This document shows, in pieces, positions 16,051-25,273 of a DNA stretch of 64,000 bases. The DNA lies in assembly GCA_031271465.1 (NCBI GenBank), contig JAISVR010000011.1, positions 1-64,000 of the forward strand, read 5' to 3'. Below the pieces are notes generated by a model. That model was given only the letters and a program-made list of their open reading frames with translations, did not search any database and was not told the origin of the DNA. Position numbers and translations under genes: made by a program. This DNA is from Prevotellaceae bacterium. Its GTDB lineage: Bacteria > Bacteroidota > Bacteroidia > Bacteroidales > Paludibacteraceae. Positions within the stretch are counted from its first letter, which is position 1. Every line of letters begins with the position of its first letter.

Positions 16051-16875
16051 ATGCGAAAAACATTTTCTATTGGAGTGATAATTTCTACCTACAATAATCC
16101 TGCATGGCTTGAAAAGGTGTTGTGGGGCTATTGTAATCAGACTAAAAAGCCCGATGAAATCGTGATTGCCGACGATGGTTCGCGCGAAGAAACACGCTTT
16201 CTTATCGAGAGTTTTGAGGAGAAATTGCCCATTAAACATGTTTGGCACGAAGACCGCGGATTTCAAAAATCGCAAATTTTAAACAAGGCTCTTGTTGTTG
16301 CTACTGCCGATTATCTTATTTTTACCGATCAGGATTGTATTCCGCGCGAAGATTTTGTAGAAATGCACGCTCATTTTGCTGAACAGGGTTATTTGCTTTC
16401 GGGTGGATATTTCAAATTGCCGATGGATATTAGCTTAAAAATAAATGAAAAAGATATTATTTCGGGAAATGTATTTTCACTCAAATGGCTGAAAACACAA
16501 GGTTTGAAATGTTCGTTTAAATGTACGAAGCTTTTTCGCAATCGAGCGTTTGCGGCGTTTATGAATTTTGTTACGCCAACACGAGCTACTTGGAACGGTA
16601 TGAATTCGTCGGGTTGGCGCGATGATATGTTGAAAATCAATGGATTCAACGAGCAAATGCAATATGGTGGACAAGACCGTGAGTTTGGCGAGCGGCTGTT
16701 TAACCTTGGCATTAAGCCGAAACAAATTCGCTATTCGGCAATTTGCCTGCATCTCGATCATAAGCGACCTTATAAAACTCGAGAATCTATCGAGAAAAAT
16801 ATTGCTATTCGGCGTAATACTCGTAAGAGTGGAATTGTGGAAACACTACACGGAATAAAACAACACGAGAAATGA
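16051..16875 (+). CDS. Family 2 glycosyltransferase
   Basis: A 274-aa GT-A enzyme that transfers a sugar from a nucleotide donor. It starts with IGVIISTYNNPAWLEKVL (8-25) and the donor-site IADDGSREET. The DxD-like metal motif is FTDQDCIPREDF. The C-terminal part has SSGWRDDMLKINGFNE and GGQDREFGERLF, as in the galactosyltransferase-type (Glyco_transf_7C) tail. It is the first gene of an operon of five with 4-bp overlaps. Donor and acceptor are unknown. Confidence 0.88.
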   Translation: MRKTFSIGVIISTYNNPAWLEKVLWGYCNQTKKPDEIVIADDGSREETRFLIESFEEKLPIKHVWHEDRGFQKSQILNKALVVATADYLIFTDQDCIPREDFVEMHAHFAEQGYLLSGGYFKLPMDISLKINEKDIISGNVFSLKWLKTQGLKCSFKCTKLFRNRAFAAFMNFVTPTRATWNGMNSSGWRDDMLKINGFNEQMQYGGQDREFGERLFNLGIKPKQIRYSAICLHLDHKRPYKTRESIEKNIAIRRNTRKSGIVETLHGIKQHEK

Positions 16876-18146
16876 AAAGTTTAGTTACAAAAAATTTTCT
16901 CCAACAATTAATCAACGCAGTAAATCTAATAAATTTAGCAAGTGCCTTATTTATTGTTGTGTTGGCAATTTTTGGTGAAACAAAATTGCAAAATATCACA
17001 CGATATGTGTTTTTTATTTCCTTTGGATTGGAGGTAATTTTGGAACAACGCTGGAGAAATTTTGCATGGGATAGAAAAAAATGGGTTTTTGTTGCATTTT
17101 TGTTATTTTTCGCACTCATTTACATATACTTGCCTTTTGAAGAAACAACAAAACACATCGGTAAAATAACAGAATATCGATTGCCGTTTTTGGCTTTTGG
17201 TATTATAGGTTTGCTTGGAGTGAATAAACTGTATAAATTGAAATATTTTGCTGTTACAATACTTGTAACTTGTATTGCCACAATATTTTATATTGTTTTT
17301 TATAGAATTGGTATCACCGAATTTATTTCCCGTTCAGATAGAGCCGAGTTGTTTTCGTTTGCCAGAGTACAGTTTGTTAATTCGCACATGATATTCAATT
17401 ATTATTTGAATGTAGCTTTGGTTCTTACATATTATTTGTTTTATGTAATTAAAAATAAATGGATTAAGCCATTGCTCATTTTTTTCATACTTGTCATTTA
17501 TTCTATTTTGTTGCTTTCCGAAGGCAGGGCGGGTTTTATCGCGTCGAATGTTCTTTTGTTGATAATGATAATTTACGAAATATGGAAAAGAGGGAAAACA
17601 ATTGCCGTAATTGTTGCCGTTTTGTTGCTCGGAGCCGTTGGCGGACTGATATATAACCACGACAAAATTGCCGGTCATGGAAACAATATTGGGAAAGACC
17701 CTCGTTTGGTAATTTGGAAACAAGCCGTTGAGGTAATAACCGACAAGCCGGTTTTTGGTTATGGTGCAAGCACGGGAAACGAGGTTTTTATGGATAAAAT
17801 AACCAACAATGTGGAAATTATCCAAACCGGAGATGCTACGGTGCTTCATGCCGTTGAAATACGCCGAATACTTTGTGCACACTCACATTGTCAATATTTG
17901 CACACCACAATAGAATTTGGCGTTATTGGGTTGCTTGTTTTGTTATTTTTTAATATTGCGCCTATTTTTGTTGCCGACAGAAAACGAAGACTATTCGTTT
18001 TTCTCTTCGTGCTCGTAAATATTGTACAGTTGGCTTCCGATATTTATGTCAGTGCAATCCCGCTCACAATTTTTGCGTTGTTGCTCACAGTATTTTTGTC
18101 GAAAGAAAATGACAAATCTCTGAAACAGAATCTATTAAGTTCATGA
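16872..18146 (+). CDS. O-antigen polymerase/ligase (Wzy/WaaL-like) membrane protein
   Basis: A 424-aa polytopic inner-membrane protein with about ten to twelve hydrophobic segments. Between the later ones is a periplasmic loop with GYGASTGNEVF and CAHSHCQYLHTTIEFGVIGLL, the His-containing Wzy_C signature shared by O-antigen ligases and polymerases. It overlaps both neighbours by 4 bp. Ligase (transfer to lipid A core) and polymerase cannot be told apart by sequence alone. Confidence 0.85.
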   Translation: MKSLVTKNFLQQLINAVNLINLASALFIVVLAIFGETKLQNITRYVFFISFGLEVILEQRWRNFAWDRKKWVFVAFLLFFALIYIYLPFEETTKHIGKITEYRLPFLAFGIIGLLGVNKLYKLKYFAVTILVTCIATIFYIVFYRIGITEFISRSDRAELFSFARVQFVNSHMIFNYYLNVALVLTYYLFYVIKNKWIKPLLIFFILVIYSILLLSEGRAGFIASNVLLLIMIIYEIWKRGKTIAVIVAVLLLGAVGGLIYNHDKIAGHGNNIGKDPRLVIWKQAVEVITDKPVFGYGASTGNEVFMDKITNNVEIIQTGDATVLHAVEIRRILCAHSHCQYLHTTIEFGVIGLLVLLFFNIAPIFVADRKRRLFVFLFVLVNIVQLASDIYVSAIPLTIFALLLTVFLSKENDKSLKQNLLSS

Positions 18147-19084
18147 CAACATATTATTCCAAATACAGCCACTACGAAGAAAGAATTGCTACTTTCCGAC
18201 AAAAGGGAGGAATATACAAGCATCTTTTTTCACTTCCCTATCAATGGTTGCGCAAGTATTATGAGTGTAAAATATTGTCTTTCTTCGTAGCGGAAAAAGA
18301 TTTCCCGGTATTGAAAAATAATTCGGGAATTGTAGTTTCGCTTACTTCTTTTCCGGCGCGTATCCCAACGCTGTATTTGGTAATTAAATCGTTGTTGAAG
18401 CAAACAATTTTACCCGAAAAAATAACTCTTTGGCTATCGAAAGAAGAATTTCCCGATGAAATGGCAGATTTACCGCAAGATTTGAAAAATCTTTGCAAAA
18501 ATGGTTTGGAAATATTTTTTGTGTCCGATAATCTTCGTTCGCACAAAAAATATTTTTATTCTTTTGAAAAATATCGTGATAAAAAAGTTGTAACTGTCGA
18601 TGATGACCTTATTTACGGCGAAGATACGCTGGAAAGACTGATTAAAATAAATCAGATTTTTCCAAAATCAGTTTGTGCAAATGTTATAAGAAAAATAGCC
18701 GTTAAAGAGCACGAATTTTTACCCTACAAACGCTGGAAAAAATTATTATCAAGCCCGTTGTCCGAGTCGTTGGAATATACGGCAATTGGTTACGGAGGCG
18801 TATTATATCCACCCAACTGTTTCGATGACGAAATTTTCAACATACAGGCAATTAAAACAAAAGCTTTTTTTGCCGACGATTTGTGGCTGAAAGCTAACGA
18901 GTTGCGAATGAAAATAACTATCGCAAGCGGTGGTGAATATTTTGCCCATCCCGTTATTATTCCAAATTCGCAAAAAATACGATTGCAAAAAATAAACAAC
19001 AGTAGTTCTAATCGAAACAACGACCAATGGCAGGCTTTGTGTGAATATTATGATTTAAACACTATTTATTTCGATAAAAAATGA
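18143..19084 (+). CDS. Putative glycosyltransferase (GT-A type)
   Basis: A 313-aa protein with VVSLTSFPARIPTLYLVIKS (about 65-84), LLKQTILPEKITLWLSKEEFP and an acidic DDD motif (VTVDDDLIYGEDTLERL), all resembling GT-A glycosyltransferases of surface-glycan loci. The tail includes GYGGVLYPP and FFADDLWLKANELRM, which look like acceptor-site elements. It is tightly coupled (4-bp overlaps) to the polymerase and glf genes. The sugar specificity is unknown. Confidence 0.75.
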   Translation: MTTYYSKYSHYEERIATFRQKGGIYKHLFSLPYQWLRKYYECKILSFFVAEKDFPVLKNNSGIVVSLTSFPARIPTLYLVIKSLLKQTILPEKITLWLSKEEFPDEMADLPQDLKNLCKNGLEIFFVSDNLRSHKKYFYSFEKYRDKKVVTVDDDLIYGEDTLERLIKINQIFPKSVCANVIRKIAVKEHEFLPYKRWKKLLSSPLSESLEYTAIGYGGVLYPPNCFDDEIFNIQAIKTKAFFADDLWLKANELRMKITIASGGEYFAHPVIIPNSQKIRLQKINNSSSNRNNDQWQALCEYYDLNTIYFDKK

Positions 19085-20178
19085 AACACGAATATGATTA
19101 TCTGATTGTCGGTGCAGGGCTTTTTGCTTCGGTTGTTGCGCATAAAGCTACTCAAGCGGGGAAAAAATGCCTTGTGATAGAGAAGCGACCACATGCCGGC
19201 GGTAATATTTATTGCGAAACGATTGAGGGGATAAATGTGCATAAATATGGAGCGCATATTTTTCATACATCGGACAGGATGGTGTGGGATTTTGTCAATC
19301 AATTCGTGGAATTTAACAATTATGTCAATTCACCGATAGCCAACTACAAAGGGAAACTTTACAATTTGCCTTTCAATATGAATACTTTTTACGCGCTTTG
19401 GGGCACAAAAACGCCCGAAGAAGCTCGCAAAAAAATTGAAGAACAGCGTAAGCAGGCAAATATTACCGAGCCGAAAAATTTGGAAGAACAAGCTATTTCG
19501 CTTATTGGTGAGGATATTTACCGTATTTTGGTAAAAGAATATACCGAAAAACAATGGGGTAGAAAAGCTACCGAGCTTCCTGCGTTTATAATCAAAAGGC
19601 TGCCGGTGCGTTTTTCGTTCGATAATAATTATTTCAACGACCGTTATCAAGGTATACCTATTGGAGGGTACAATGTATTGATTAACAAATTATTGGAAAA
19701 ATCGGAAATAAAGTGTAACACCGATTTTTTTGCTGATAGAAAACATTGGGAGAGCCTGGCTAAAAACATCGTTTTCACCGGGAAAATCGACGAATTTTAT
19801 GATTATAGTTTTGGGAAATTAGAATATCGAACGGTGCGTTTCGAGCACGAAATATTGGATTGTGCTAATTATCAGGGCAACGCGGTAGTTAATTATACCG
19901 ATGCCGAAACGCCCTATACGCGTATTATCGAACACAAGCATTTTGAATTTGGCGAGCAGGAAAAAACCGTTATTTCGCGCGAATATTCTTCGGAATGGAT
20001 TGCAGGCAGCGAGCCGTTTTATCCGATAAACGACGCAGGGAATGAAAATTTGTATTTGAAATACAAGGCATTAGCCGACCGGGAAACAAATGTAATTTTT
20101 GGCGGAAGGTTGGCAGAATACAAATATTACGACATGGATAAAGTGATACAAAAAGCATTAACGGTTGAAATACGATGA
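19081..20178 (+). CDS. glf: UDP-galactopyranose mutase
   Basis: Glf interconverts UDP-galactopyranose and UDP-galactofuranose using reduced FAD. The 365-aa protein has the FAD fold YDYLIVGAGLFASVVAHKAT (5-24), EKRPHAGGNIYCE, HKYGAHIFHT, YTEKQWGRKATELP and RFSFDNNYFNDRYQGIPIGGY, all diagnostic of Glf. Length is standard. With the following gene it implies a galactofuranose-containing surface glycan. Confidence 0.96.
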   Translation: MKHEYDYLIVGAGLFASVVAHKATQAGKKCLVIEKRPHAGGNIYCETIEGINVHKYGAHIFHTSDRMVWDFVNQFVEFNNYVNSPIANYKGKLYNLPFNMNTFYALWGTKTPEEARKKIEEQRKQANITEPKNLEEQAISLIGEDIYRILVKEYTEKQWGRKATELPAFIIKRLPVRFSFDNNYFNDRYQGIPIGGYNVLINKLLEKSEIKCNTDFFADRKHWESLAKNIVFTGKIDEFYDYSFGKLEYRTVRFEHEILDCANYQGNAVVNYTDAETPYTRIIEHKHFEFGEQEKTVISREYSSEWIAGSEPFYPINDAGNENLYLKYKALADRETNVIFGGRLAEYKYYDMDKVIQKALTVEIR

Positions 20179-21221
20179 AAACGCTTTATTTTTTAGATGT
20201 AGAAGAAGGTAACATTGCGCAGCGCGATTTGTTCAATGCCGCAACCAAAGCTAAATTTGATGTTCGTAAAACAATTGAAAATTTGGGGATTAAAACAATC
20301 ATCGTTCGTAAAAATACAACGCCTTATAAGTTTGTCAACACGGTAATCGATTTTTTGCGGGTTGTAGTGTTATTTGTCAAAATCCTATTTGTGGTGCGAC
20401 AAAACAGCGTGTTGTTGTTGCAACGGCGATTTTCGCATATCAAACTTTTACTTATTTCCAAGGCTTTAAAATTAAAACATAGCGAACTTTGTATTCTGAT
20501 TCATGATATTAATTGCTTGCGTTTCGACAAAAATAAAGGTACAAAACGCGAATTGTCGGAGATAAAAAATTTTAATTTAGCCGATAGCCTCATTGTTCAC
20601 ACTCCGGCAATGGGCAAAAAAATGAAGGAAATAGGTATTACGCCCAAGCAATATCCGTTATATTTATTCGATTATTATACCGATAATTCTCCTGCTAATC
20701 AAATAGTAGCAAAAAATGAAGTTGTTTTTGCCGGAAATTTAGGTAAAAGCGAATTTTTGAAACTTTTGAATAATTATCATTTTGAAAAAATAAAATTCAA
20801 TCTTTACGGATTCGAAAAACCTGCGTTTATCACCAACGAAAACTTGCGTTATTTCGGTCGTTTTCAGGCGAATCATATTTCCGATATTCAAGGTGGTTGG
20901 GGTTTGGTATGGGATGGTTCGTCAGTTGAAACTTGCGATGGTATTTTGGGAGATTATTTGCGCTATAACTCTTCGCATAAGAGTTCGCTTTACCTTGTTG
21001 CCGAATTGCCGCTTATCATTTGGTCGCAGTCCTCTTTACGCAGTTTTGTCGAAGAACGAAATATTGGGATAATTGTAGATTCCATCGAAGAAATTGAGGA
21101 AAAAATTTCTTCGATGACCGATGATGAATATCAAATTTTGAAAAATAACGCTAAAACTATCTCTGCCGAACTGAAAGCAGGTAAAATGCTTGAACGGATT
21201 TTACTTCTCCTCGTAGCTTAA
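20175..21221 (+). CDS. Putative galactofuranosyltransferase
   Basis: A 348-aa cytoplasmic GT-B-like enzyme. The C-terminal half has VFAGNLGKSEFL, GGWGLVWDGSSVETCDG and LGDYLRYNSSHKSSLYLVAELPL, which resemble the galactofuranosyltransferases encoded next to glf in other surface-glycan loci. It is placed directly after glf with a 4-bp overlap. Its last 21 bp overlap the convergent sulfatase-family gene. Assignment to galactofuranose transfer rests on both similarity and context. Confidence 0.75.
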   Translation: MKTLYFLDVEEGNIAQRDLFNAATKAKFDVRKTIENLGIKTIIVRKNTTPYKFVNTVIDFLRVVVLFVKILFVVRQNSVLLLQRRFSHIKLLLISKALKLKHSELCILIHDINCLRFDKNKGTKRELSEIKNFNLADSLIVHTPAMGKKMKEIGITPKQYPLYLFDYYTDNSPANQIVAKNEVVFAGNLGKSEFLKLLNNYHFEKIKFNLYGFEKPAFITNENLRYFGRFQANHISDIQGGWGLVWDGSSVETCDGILGDYLRYNSSHKSSLYLVAELPLIIWSQSSLRSFVEERNIGIIVDSIEEIEEKISSMTDDEYQILKNNAKTISAELKAGKMLERILLLLVA

Positions 21222-23168
21222 TCTATTTTCCAACATTCGTTCCATATACTGCTGAACGATGGCTTTGACGAGCGTTTCTATTTCGACTCTTTTCTCCGAT
21301 GAAAACGACGATTTCAAGTTGTGTTTCAGCGAAATGTCGTGTACGAAATCGTAAATCGCCTTCGTGTTTTTCCCTTCAAACTGTAGCATAGTGCTGTCGG
21401 TAAAAAACTGAAAAGTTTCGCTATTACAATTTATCGCATAACGATTCTTATAAGCATCATCGAGTAAATTATGTCCAAATGCTACAAAAGGCTTATCGTA
21501 GTTCAGGTAGCCGAGCACGGTTGGCATAATATCCACCTGCGAGGCAATATCTTTTATTCGACCGCGTAATGAACTGTCGCTCGGATGGAAAAATACAATT
21601 GGCACTTCAAAACGCCCTGCATCGTTCAAATACTCCGGACGGGAGAGCGCATTAGTATGGTCGGCAGTGATTACGAAAAGCGTGTTTTTGTACCACGATT
21701 GTTGTTTGGCATTTTCAAAAAACAGGCGCAGTGCATTGTCCGAATATTCAATAACCTTGTGCAGCGGATGTATGCCGCTTTCTTTGAAATGCTCGGTGTA
21801 GCGTGCGGGGATTTTAAACGGATGGTGCGATGAGGCAGAAAACATGGTGGTTATAAACGGTTGGTTAAATTCTCCCATTTTATTGGCAAAGAACTGAAAA
21901 AATTCTTCATCCCAAATAGCCCAAGTACCATCGTAATCGGCATTATTGTTATATTCATTTTTCCCGAAATAATCTTTGAAACCCGATACCCGTGCAAATG
22001 CTTCGAAGCCCATCGAGCCGTTTGGCGCGCCGTGAAAAAATGCGGTATAATAGTCTTTTTTACCCAATTCACCGGCAATTCCCGACACTTTATTGTTCGA
22101 ATACGAAGTGAGAAAATACGGCTCGTAAAAACGCGGGATACTCGAAAGTATCGATGGCATCGCGTCGATTGACTTATGCCCGTTGGCAAAAGTATATTCA
22201 AAAGTTAATCCCTTGCGGATAAGCGAATCGAGAAAAGGCGTATAACCTTTATATTTTCCTCCATCCAACTCTTTATTTAATTCGCCGACAAACTCTTTGC
22301 TGAAGCTTTCCATGATAAAAATCACCACATTCATCGGGCGAAATTCCCCTTTTGGTTGAGGCTTAATAATGGGTTCGTACACAGCAGCAAGTTCCTGTTC
22401 GGTTTTGAAGAAATGCGGATTTTTAAACGGTCGCTTGCCAATGGTGCGAAACATACAAAATGGGGTATTGAGCACAATTGCCGCTTCCAAAGGCTTTTCT
22501 ACATACTGATTGGCATTGCTCAGCGTGATTGGGCGTACAAAATCGCCCACACCGCCCCGTGCCCCAAATACTATAAGCATTACCGTGAGGCAGAGAGCAA
22601 TTGTATTTTTCACATAATACCGGATATTTCCCCCTTTGTTATTAACATATTGTGCAAAATTTGCGCTGCGATAAAATTTTATAAATAAAAGTATACATAG
22701 AATGAAAAACAGCGAAACGAACCAATAATTAACAATCCCATCGAGGAAAATCTTTGCCAGGTTATCTTCATTTTGAAATTCGGAAAAAACGCTCATTGTT
22801 GTCCGTCGCTGACTGAATTTGAAATACACCATGTCGATACAGTTTAGCAAAACCGCCACACTGTTGAAAACAATAAAAATCCATTTCGCAATAGTTTGGT
22901 AAATAATATTGTAGCGAAATCGGAAAGGTAAAATCATCATCGCCGCAAACACGAGATTGGTGTAAATCATTGCTGTGAGATCGAAACGCAAACCTCCTGC
23001 AAAAATACTGACAAAACCTGCTGTTGTGATATCGGGAAAAAATTCCGTATTTATCGCATAAAATACTAATCGGCAAAGCGAAAAAATTATCATTACAAGC
23101 AGCAAATTACAGACGAGAACGGTGTAAATATTATTTTTAATGTGTCGGTCGAAAAAGGATTTTATCAT
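21201..23168 (-). CDS. LTA synthase-family phosphotransferase (sulfatase fold)
   Basis: A 655-aa inner-membrane protein with five N-terminal membrane segments and a large extracytoplasmic sulfatase-like domain. Metal-site residues include Glu287 (FIMESFSKE), Asp503 and His504 (ITADHTN). The nucleophile position reads HKSIDAMPSI (Ser333), where Gram-positive LtaS has Thr. Relatives transfer phosphoglycerol or phosphoethanolamine to lipids and glycans. It is co-transcribed with the flippase (ATGA overlap at 23165-23168) and overlaps the convergent galactofuranosyltransferase gene by 21 bp. Confidence 0.85.
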   Translation of the reverse strand: MIKSFFDRHIKNNIYTVLVCNLLLVMIIFSLCRLVFYAINTEFFPDITTAGFVSIFAGGLRFDLTAMIYTNLVFAAMMILPFRFRYNIIYQTIAKWIFIVFNSVAVLLNCIDMVYFKFSQRRTTMSVFSEFQNEDNLAKIFLDGIVNYWFVSLFFILCILLFIKFYRSANFAQYVNNKGGNIRYYVKNTIALCLTVMLIVFGARGGVGDFVRPITLSNANQYVEKPLEAAIVLNTPFCMFRTIGKRPFKNPHFFKTEQELAAVYEPIIKPQPKGEFRPMNVVIFIMESFSKEFVGELNKELDGGKYKGYTPFLDSLIRKGLTFEYTFANGHKSIDAMPSILSSIPRFYEPYFLTSYSNNKVSGIAGELGKKDYYTAFFHGAPNGSMGFEAFARVSGFKDYFGKNEYNNNADYDGTWAIWDEEFFQFFANKMGEFNQPFITTMFSASSHHPFKIPARYTEHFKESGIHPLHKVIEYSDNALRLFFENAKQQSWYKNTLFVITADHTNALSRPEYLNDAGRFEVPIVFFHPSDSSLRGRIKDIASQVDIMPTVLGYLNYDKPFVAFGHNLLDDAYKNRYAINCNSETFQFFTDSTMLQFEGKNTKAIYDFVHDISLKHNLKSSFSSEKRVEIETLVKAIVQQYMERMLENRLSYEEK

Positions 23169-24655
23169 AGTCGAAAAATTTTAATTCTATTTTTTATTGC
23201 CTCCCACAGGTTTTCTTTCTTCAAAATATATGCCGCAAAAATTACTAAAATTATCGTTTTCATCAAGTAATTTAGCAACAGGTAAGGAGTTGATAAATAA
23301 TTGTTTATAAAAAATATCACCAAAGCCAAAAGGGCATAAATCCCGATGCGTTTCAATTCATATTTTATCGGCATATATTTTTGTCCGAAATAATATGACA
23401 CAAGCATAATTACAAAATAACATGTAAACGCCGCCCATGCCGATCCCATATAGCTGAATTGCGGCACTAAAAGTATATTGCCCACTACGATAATCACTGT
23501 GCCAAGCATCGAAAACCATGCGCCGTACATCGTTTTGTCCGTCAGTTTGTACCACAACGAAAGGTTGAAATAAATACCCTGAAAGATAAACGAAAACAAC
23601 ACAATCGGTACAACATTAAGCCCTACCCAGTAAGTTTCTTTGATAATAAGCTTAAAAATATCAATATAAAGCACCATGCCCAAAAAGATAATCAGCGAGA
23701 AAATAATAAAATATTTCATCGCATCGGCATACGATTTCAAACTGTCTTTATCCTTATTCTGTGCAAAAATAAACGGTTCGTAGGCATAGCGGAAAGCTTG
23801 TGTAAACATCAGCATCACCAACGCAATTTTAGATGTCGCTCCGTAAATACCGAGTTGTGAAGCGCCATATTCGCCCGGCAACAAAAATGGAAACAGGATT
23901 TTGTCCAATGTTTGATTCATAATACCCGCTATCCCTAAAATCAACAAAGGAAGCGAATACGCCAAAATTTCTTTTAAGAGTTTGCTGTTGAACGAATATT
24001 TCTTGACAGTTACAAACGGCAATAAAATAAGCGTCTGCAAAACAGTAGAAATAATGTTTGAAACAAATACATAGCCAACGCCATAATCGGGATTGTAGAA
24101 CCAGTTGACAGAAGCCGGAAAATGCTTCATCAGCCAAGGGCAGACAATCAAAAAGAAGATATTGAAAATGATATTCAATACCACATATACCATTTTGAGC
24201 GTCGCAAATTGTACCGGGCGTTTTTTAAAACGAAGGTATGCAAACGGAATAGAAGCAAAAGCGTCGATAGCAACAGCAACTGCCAGCATCGAAATATATT
24301 CGGGATGTTCGGCATAACCCATGCCGCGAGCTATCGGGTTAGAAAAAATAACCACCAACATAGCAAAAAACAATGAAGTACTTCCAACCGAAAACAACGA
24401 AGTGCTGTACACCGAATCGGCTTCGTCCAAATGCTTATTTGCAAAACGGAAATAACCAGTTTCCATTCCGTAGGTCAGGATAACAAGCAACAAAGCCGTC
24501 CACGAATACAGGTTGGTAACCACACCGTAATCTGCCGGAGAAGCCAACACATAAGTATACAACGGTACCAGCAACCAGTTGAGGAATTTGCCAACAATGC
24601 TGCTGATTCCGTAAATGGCGGTATCTTTCGCCAAAGATTTCATCCCTTTTGCCAT
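23165..24655 (-). CDS. Polysaccharide flippase (MOP/Wzx family)
   Basis: A polytopic flippase, about 496 aa with 12-14 hydrophobic segments, of the PST/Wzx type. It moves lipid-linked oligosaccharide across the inner membrane. The start is set at the ATG at 24655 (MAKGMKSLAKDTAIYGISS), because an upstream extension would run through a terminator hairpin and into the next gene. The N-terminus MKSLAKDTAIYG is typical of Bacteroidota Wzx proteins. It has its own promoter at 24676-24683 and leads into the LtaS-like gene. Confidence 0.88.
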   Translation of the reverse strand: MAKGMKSLAKDTAIYGISSIVGKFLNWLLVPLYTYVLASPADYGVVTNLYSWTALLLVILTYGMETGYFRFANKHLDEADSVYSTSLFSVGSTSLFFAMLVVIFSNPIARGMGYAEHPEYISMLAVAVAIDAFASIPFAYLRFKKRPVQFATLKMVYVVLNIIFNIFFLIVCPWLMKHFPASVNWFYNPDYGVGYVFVSNIISTVLQTLILLPFVTVKKYSFNSKLLKEILAYSLPLLILGIAGIMNQTLDKILFPFLLPGEYGASQLGIYGATSKIALVMLMFTQAFRYAYEPFIFAQNKDKDSLKSYADAMKYFIIFSLIIFLGMVLYIDIFKLIIKETYWVGLNVVPIVLFSFIFQGIYFNLSLWYKLTDKTMYGAWFSMLGTVIIVVGNILLVPQFSYMGSAWAAFTCYFVIMLVSYYFGQKYMPIKYELKRIGIYALLALVIFFINNYLSTPYLLLNYLMKTIILVIFAAYILKKENLWEAIKNRIKIFRL

Positions 24656-24675
24656 AAAAAGAAAAAATTTGCTCG

Positions 24676-24683
24676 CAAAGGTA
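24676..24683 (-). promoter_or_regulatory. -7 box TACCTTTG for the flippase gene
   Basis: TACCTTTG on the minus strand, 21 bp before the ATG at 24655 and just downstream of the terminator of the preceding gene. Confidence 0.55.
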
Positions 24684-24692
24684 TAAAAAAAT

Positions 24693-24725
24693 AAAAGCAG
24701 TAGCTCTATCGGGCTTACTGCTTTT
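24693..24725 (-). terminator. Rho-independent terminator of the OB-fold gene
   Basis: AAAAGCAGTA (24693-24702) pairs with TACTGCTTTT (24716-24725). On the minus strand it is followed by TTTTATTTTTTT. It starts 20 bp after the stop at 24745 and separates that gene from the flippase. Confidence 0.8.
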
Positions 24726-24744
24726 GTTTCCGTTCCCTTGCAAA

Positions 24745-25137
24745 TTAGTTGTTCTTGGCGTTTTTTACAACAACAACATGTTCTCTTTCTTCGTAAAAAC
24801 GGCAATATATTTGTATGTTTTGACCGTTTTTGTATTCGCTGCGTTTGTTTTTATCGGCAAGCACAGCTTTTACAAATACGCCTCCGTCTTTTTTGTCCGA
24901 AATCAACAAGTACGACGAATTGTAAATCAAACTGCTGCCTGTATCTTTCAATACGCCTGTGATTATAATTTCCTGGTTATAAGAGAATTTCAACGATTTA
25001 TTTTTCAGCCCCGTATAAAAATCCTTTGCTGAAATAACGGGAATTTTACTGTTGCCTGTTTGTGTGCATATCGGCTGTATGAAAAGAAATATACAAAATA
25101 CTGCCAAAAGCAAGCCTGTTTTTTTCGTGTTAATCAT
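24745..25137 (-). CDS. Exported OB-fold (tRNA_anti-like) protein
   Basis: A 130-aa protein with a signal peptide (hydrophobic LLLAVFCIFLFIQP, ends near CTQTG). The mature part has features of a small OB-fold domain: a strand with KFSYNQEIIITGVLKD, then SSYLLISDKKDGGVFVKAVL and NGQNIQIYCRF. Such tRNA_anti-like periplasmic proteins are common in Bacteroidota, with unknown function. It has its own promoter and terminator, so it is a single-gene unit. Confidence 0.75.
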   Translation of the reverse strand: MINTKKTGLLLAVFCIFLFIQPICTQTGNSKIPVISAKDFYTGLKNKSLKFSYNQEIIITGVLKDTGSSLIYNSSYLLISDKKDGGVFVKAVLADKNKRSEYKNGQNIQIYCRFYEEREHVVVVKNAKNN

Positions 25138-25162
25138 AAATGTGTTCGTTTTTTGATTTGTA

Positions 25163-25170
25163 CAAAGATA
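25163..25170 (-). promoter_or_regulatory. -7 box TATCTTTG for the OB-fold gene
   Basis: TATCTTTG on the minus strand, 25 bp before the ATG at 25137. Confidence 0.5.
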
Positions 25171-25249
25171 TAGTTTTTTGAGTATTAGAACCTTTTTTAA
25201 ATGCCGAATTTGTCTTGAATTAGCCTCTATTTATATTTGAAGTATTTTG

Positions 25250-25257
25250 TATCTTTG
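25250..25257 (+). promoter_or_regulatory. -7 box TATCTTTG for the DNA methyltransferase
   Basis: TATCTTTG lies 16 bp before the ATG at 25274. No clear -33 TTTG appears at 19-21 bp spacing. Confidence 0.5.
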
Positions 25258-25273
25258 CTGAAATTTTAGAAAG

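Noticed and set aside
24656-24805. N-terminal extension of the flippase to 24805
   Set aside because: It would read through a terminator hairpin and overlap the OB-fold gene; the conserved N-terminus begins at 24655.
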